Part shown: one piece after another, positions 63,585 through 64,000 of the stretch
Layout: each line of letters opens with the position of its first letter
How positions within the stretch are numbered: position 1 is the stretch's first letter
Source: an uncultured Alteromonadaceae bacterium
GTDB taxonomy: Bacteria > Pseudomonadota > Gammaproteobacteria > Enterobacterales > Alteromonadaceae
Direction: 5' to 3'
DNA: 64,000 nt
Assembly (NCBI GenBank): GCA_947494925.1
Contig: CANLWS010000013.1
Coordinates: 158,134-222,133, forward strand
The notes under the pieces: generated by a model
Databases searched by the model: none
What the model saw: the letters and a program-made list of their open reading frames with translations, nothing else
What the model was told of the DNA's origin: nothing
Position numbers and translations under genes: made by a program

Positions 63585-64000
63585 ATTTAAACTACCTAAC
63601 ATTATATATTGTTTAGAGAGCTCTAACTGAAATGCCATTGTATTATCGACCTATATCAATTAAAAAAAGGGGACATGCATGCACCCTTTTCTGCACCCAA
63701 AAGTAACGCTATGTATCACTATATAGTGTCGCTCTGACGGAAGTATCACTATATATTGCTAAGTAGTGTGATCAGGTAAACTTCAATTCCTCTCTAGTCA
63801 AAAATATTTCTTTTATAAAACAGATGGTTAAAATTTGGGTGTCGTGCTTTGCACCCTTTTCTCCACCATTCTAGTCATTGGCTAAGGGATGTTTACAATA
63901 CGCCTTGGTGTTAAGTTAGGGGGTGTAGTGGTCAAGTAATATTGGCCACGGGTTTATAGTTATTCCAGTAACGCTTTTCCGATTCATTTGGTGTTAATCC
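63585..64000. other. Terminal non-coding region with short repeats
   Basis: No gene was seen in the last 416 bases. TGCACCCTTTTCT occurs at 63680-63692 and again at 63850-63862. TATCACTATATA occurs at 63714-63725 and at 63744-63755; the first copy lies in a perfect 12-base palindrome, CACTATATAGTG (63717-63728). These may be recombinase or regulator sites. Confidence 0.45.
63714..63755. repeat. Direct repeats with palindrome
   Basis: Two 12-base TATCACTATATA copies, 30 bases apart start to start, the first overlapping the palindrome CACTATATAGTG. An AGTGTGAT at 63765-63772 is a partial inverted partner. Confidence 0.6.

Noticed and set aside
46344..64000. Search for a second copy of the tRNA-Pro 3' end as the right island border
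   Set aside because: No repeat of the T-arm/acceptor segment was found by eye, so no right attachment site is claimed.
63585..64000. Repeats considered as a CRISPR array
   Set aside because: Only two copies of each short repeat occur, without regular spacers of equal length.

Overview
The window looks like a chromosomal segment of a marine gammaproteobacterium of the Alteromonadaceae type. The housekeeping genes (cysS, ppiB, lpxH, metG, an Mrp/ApbC ATPase, dcd, mltD, gloB, miaE) have gammaproteobacterial architectures. The accessory complement also fits that group: a TonB-dependent receptor, membrane-anchored AraC regulators, a PEP-CTERM protein, and M13 and M20 peptidases. The assignment is inferred from gene content only; no search was run.

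Layout. 1-9.3 kb: the 5' part of a TonB-dependent receptor and a membrane-bound AraC regulator with a motif-rich intergenic region between them, a DUF2306 protein, a very small lipoprotein, a truncated second copy of the miaE 5' end, a CadC-like regulator divergent from a fatty acid hydroxylase, intact miaE, an unknown Trp/Tyr-rich protein and a PEP-CTERM protein. 9.3-20 kb: a hybrid sensor kinase convergent with a LuxR-type response regulator, a second membrane AraC regulator, a TPR protein, an M20 amidohydrolase, an M13 metallopeptidase, and LysR, SDR and DoxX genes. 20-25.6 kb: an apparent operon of a PhoX-like lipoprotein with a collagen-like stalk, a two-CxxCH lipoprotein and a membrane protein, then an unknown lipoprotein on the other strand. 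25.6-42.9 kb: mostly core genes, interrupted near 29-31 kb by an IS110 transposase relic, an acidic orphan protein and a PdxH-like oxidase. 42.9-46.3 kb: a double-glycine-leader microcin-like precursor with a small two-helix membrane protein that may be its immunity protein, a solute-binding protein, an AraC regulator, a YHS protein and tRNA-Pro(GGG).

46.3 kb to the end of the window is a mobile island integrated at the 3' end of tRNA-Pro. It opens with a tightly coupled leftward module: tyrosine integrase, excisionase-like protein, replication-relaxation-like protein and a TraD/VirD4-like coupling ATPase. Next comes a 790-bp non-coding region dense in hairpins (candidate oriT or structured RNA). 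A rightward defence cargo follows: a DUF5655 nuclease-like protein, type I restriction-modification hsdR-hsdM-hsdS overlapping two further genes (an unknown and a DUF3800 protein), and then a SLATT-like membrane effector, a reverse transcriptase and a HEPN-motif protein. The far attachment site was not seen, so the island probably runs past base 64000.

The strongest candidate for an under-described system is the SLATT-reverse transcriptase-HEPN cluster (60137-63584), with non-coding gaps before and inside it that could hold a template RNA. Secondary leads are the hairpin region at 50497-50730, the microcin/immunity pair at 42934-43528, and the miaE partial duplication that brackets a regulator/hydroxylase cassette.
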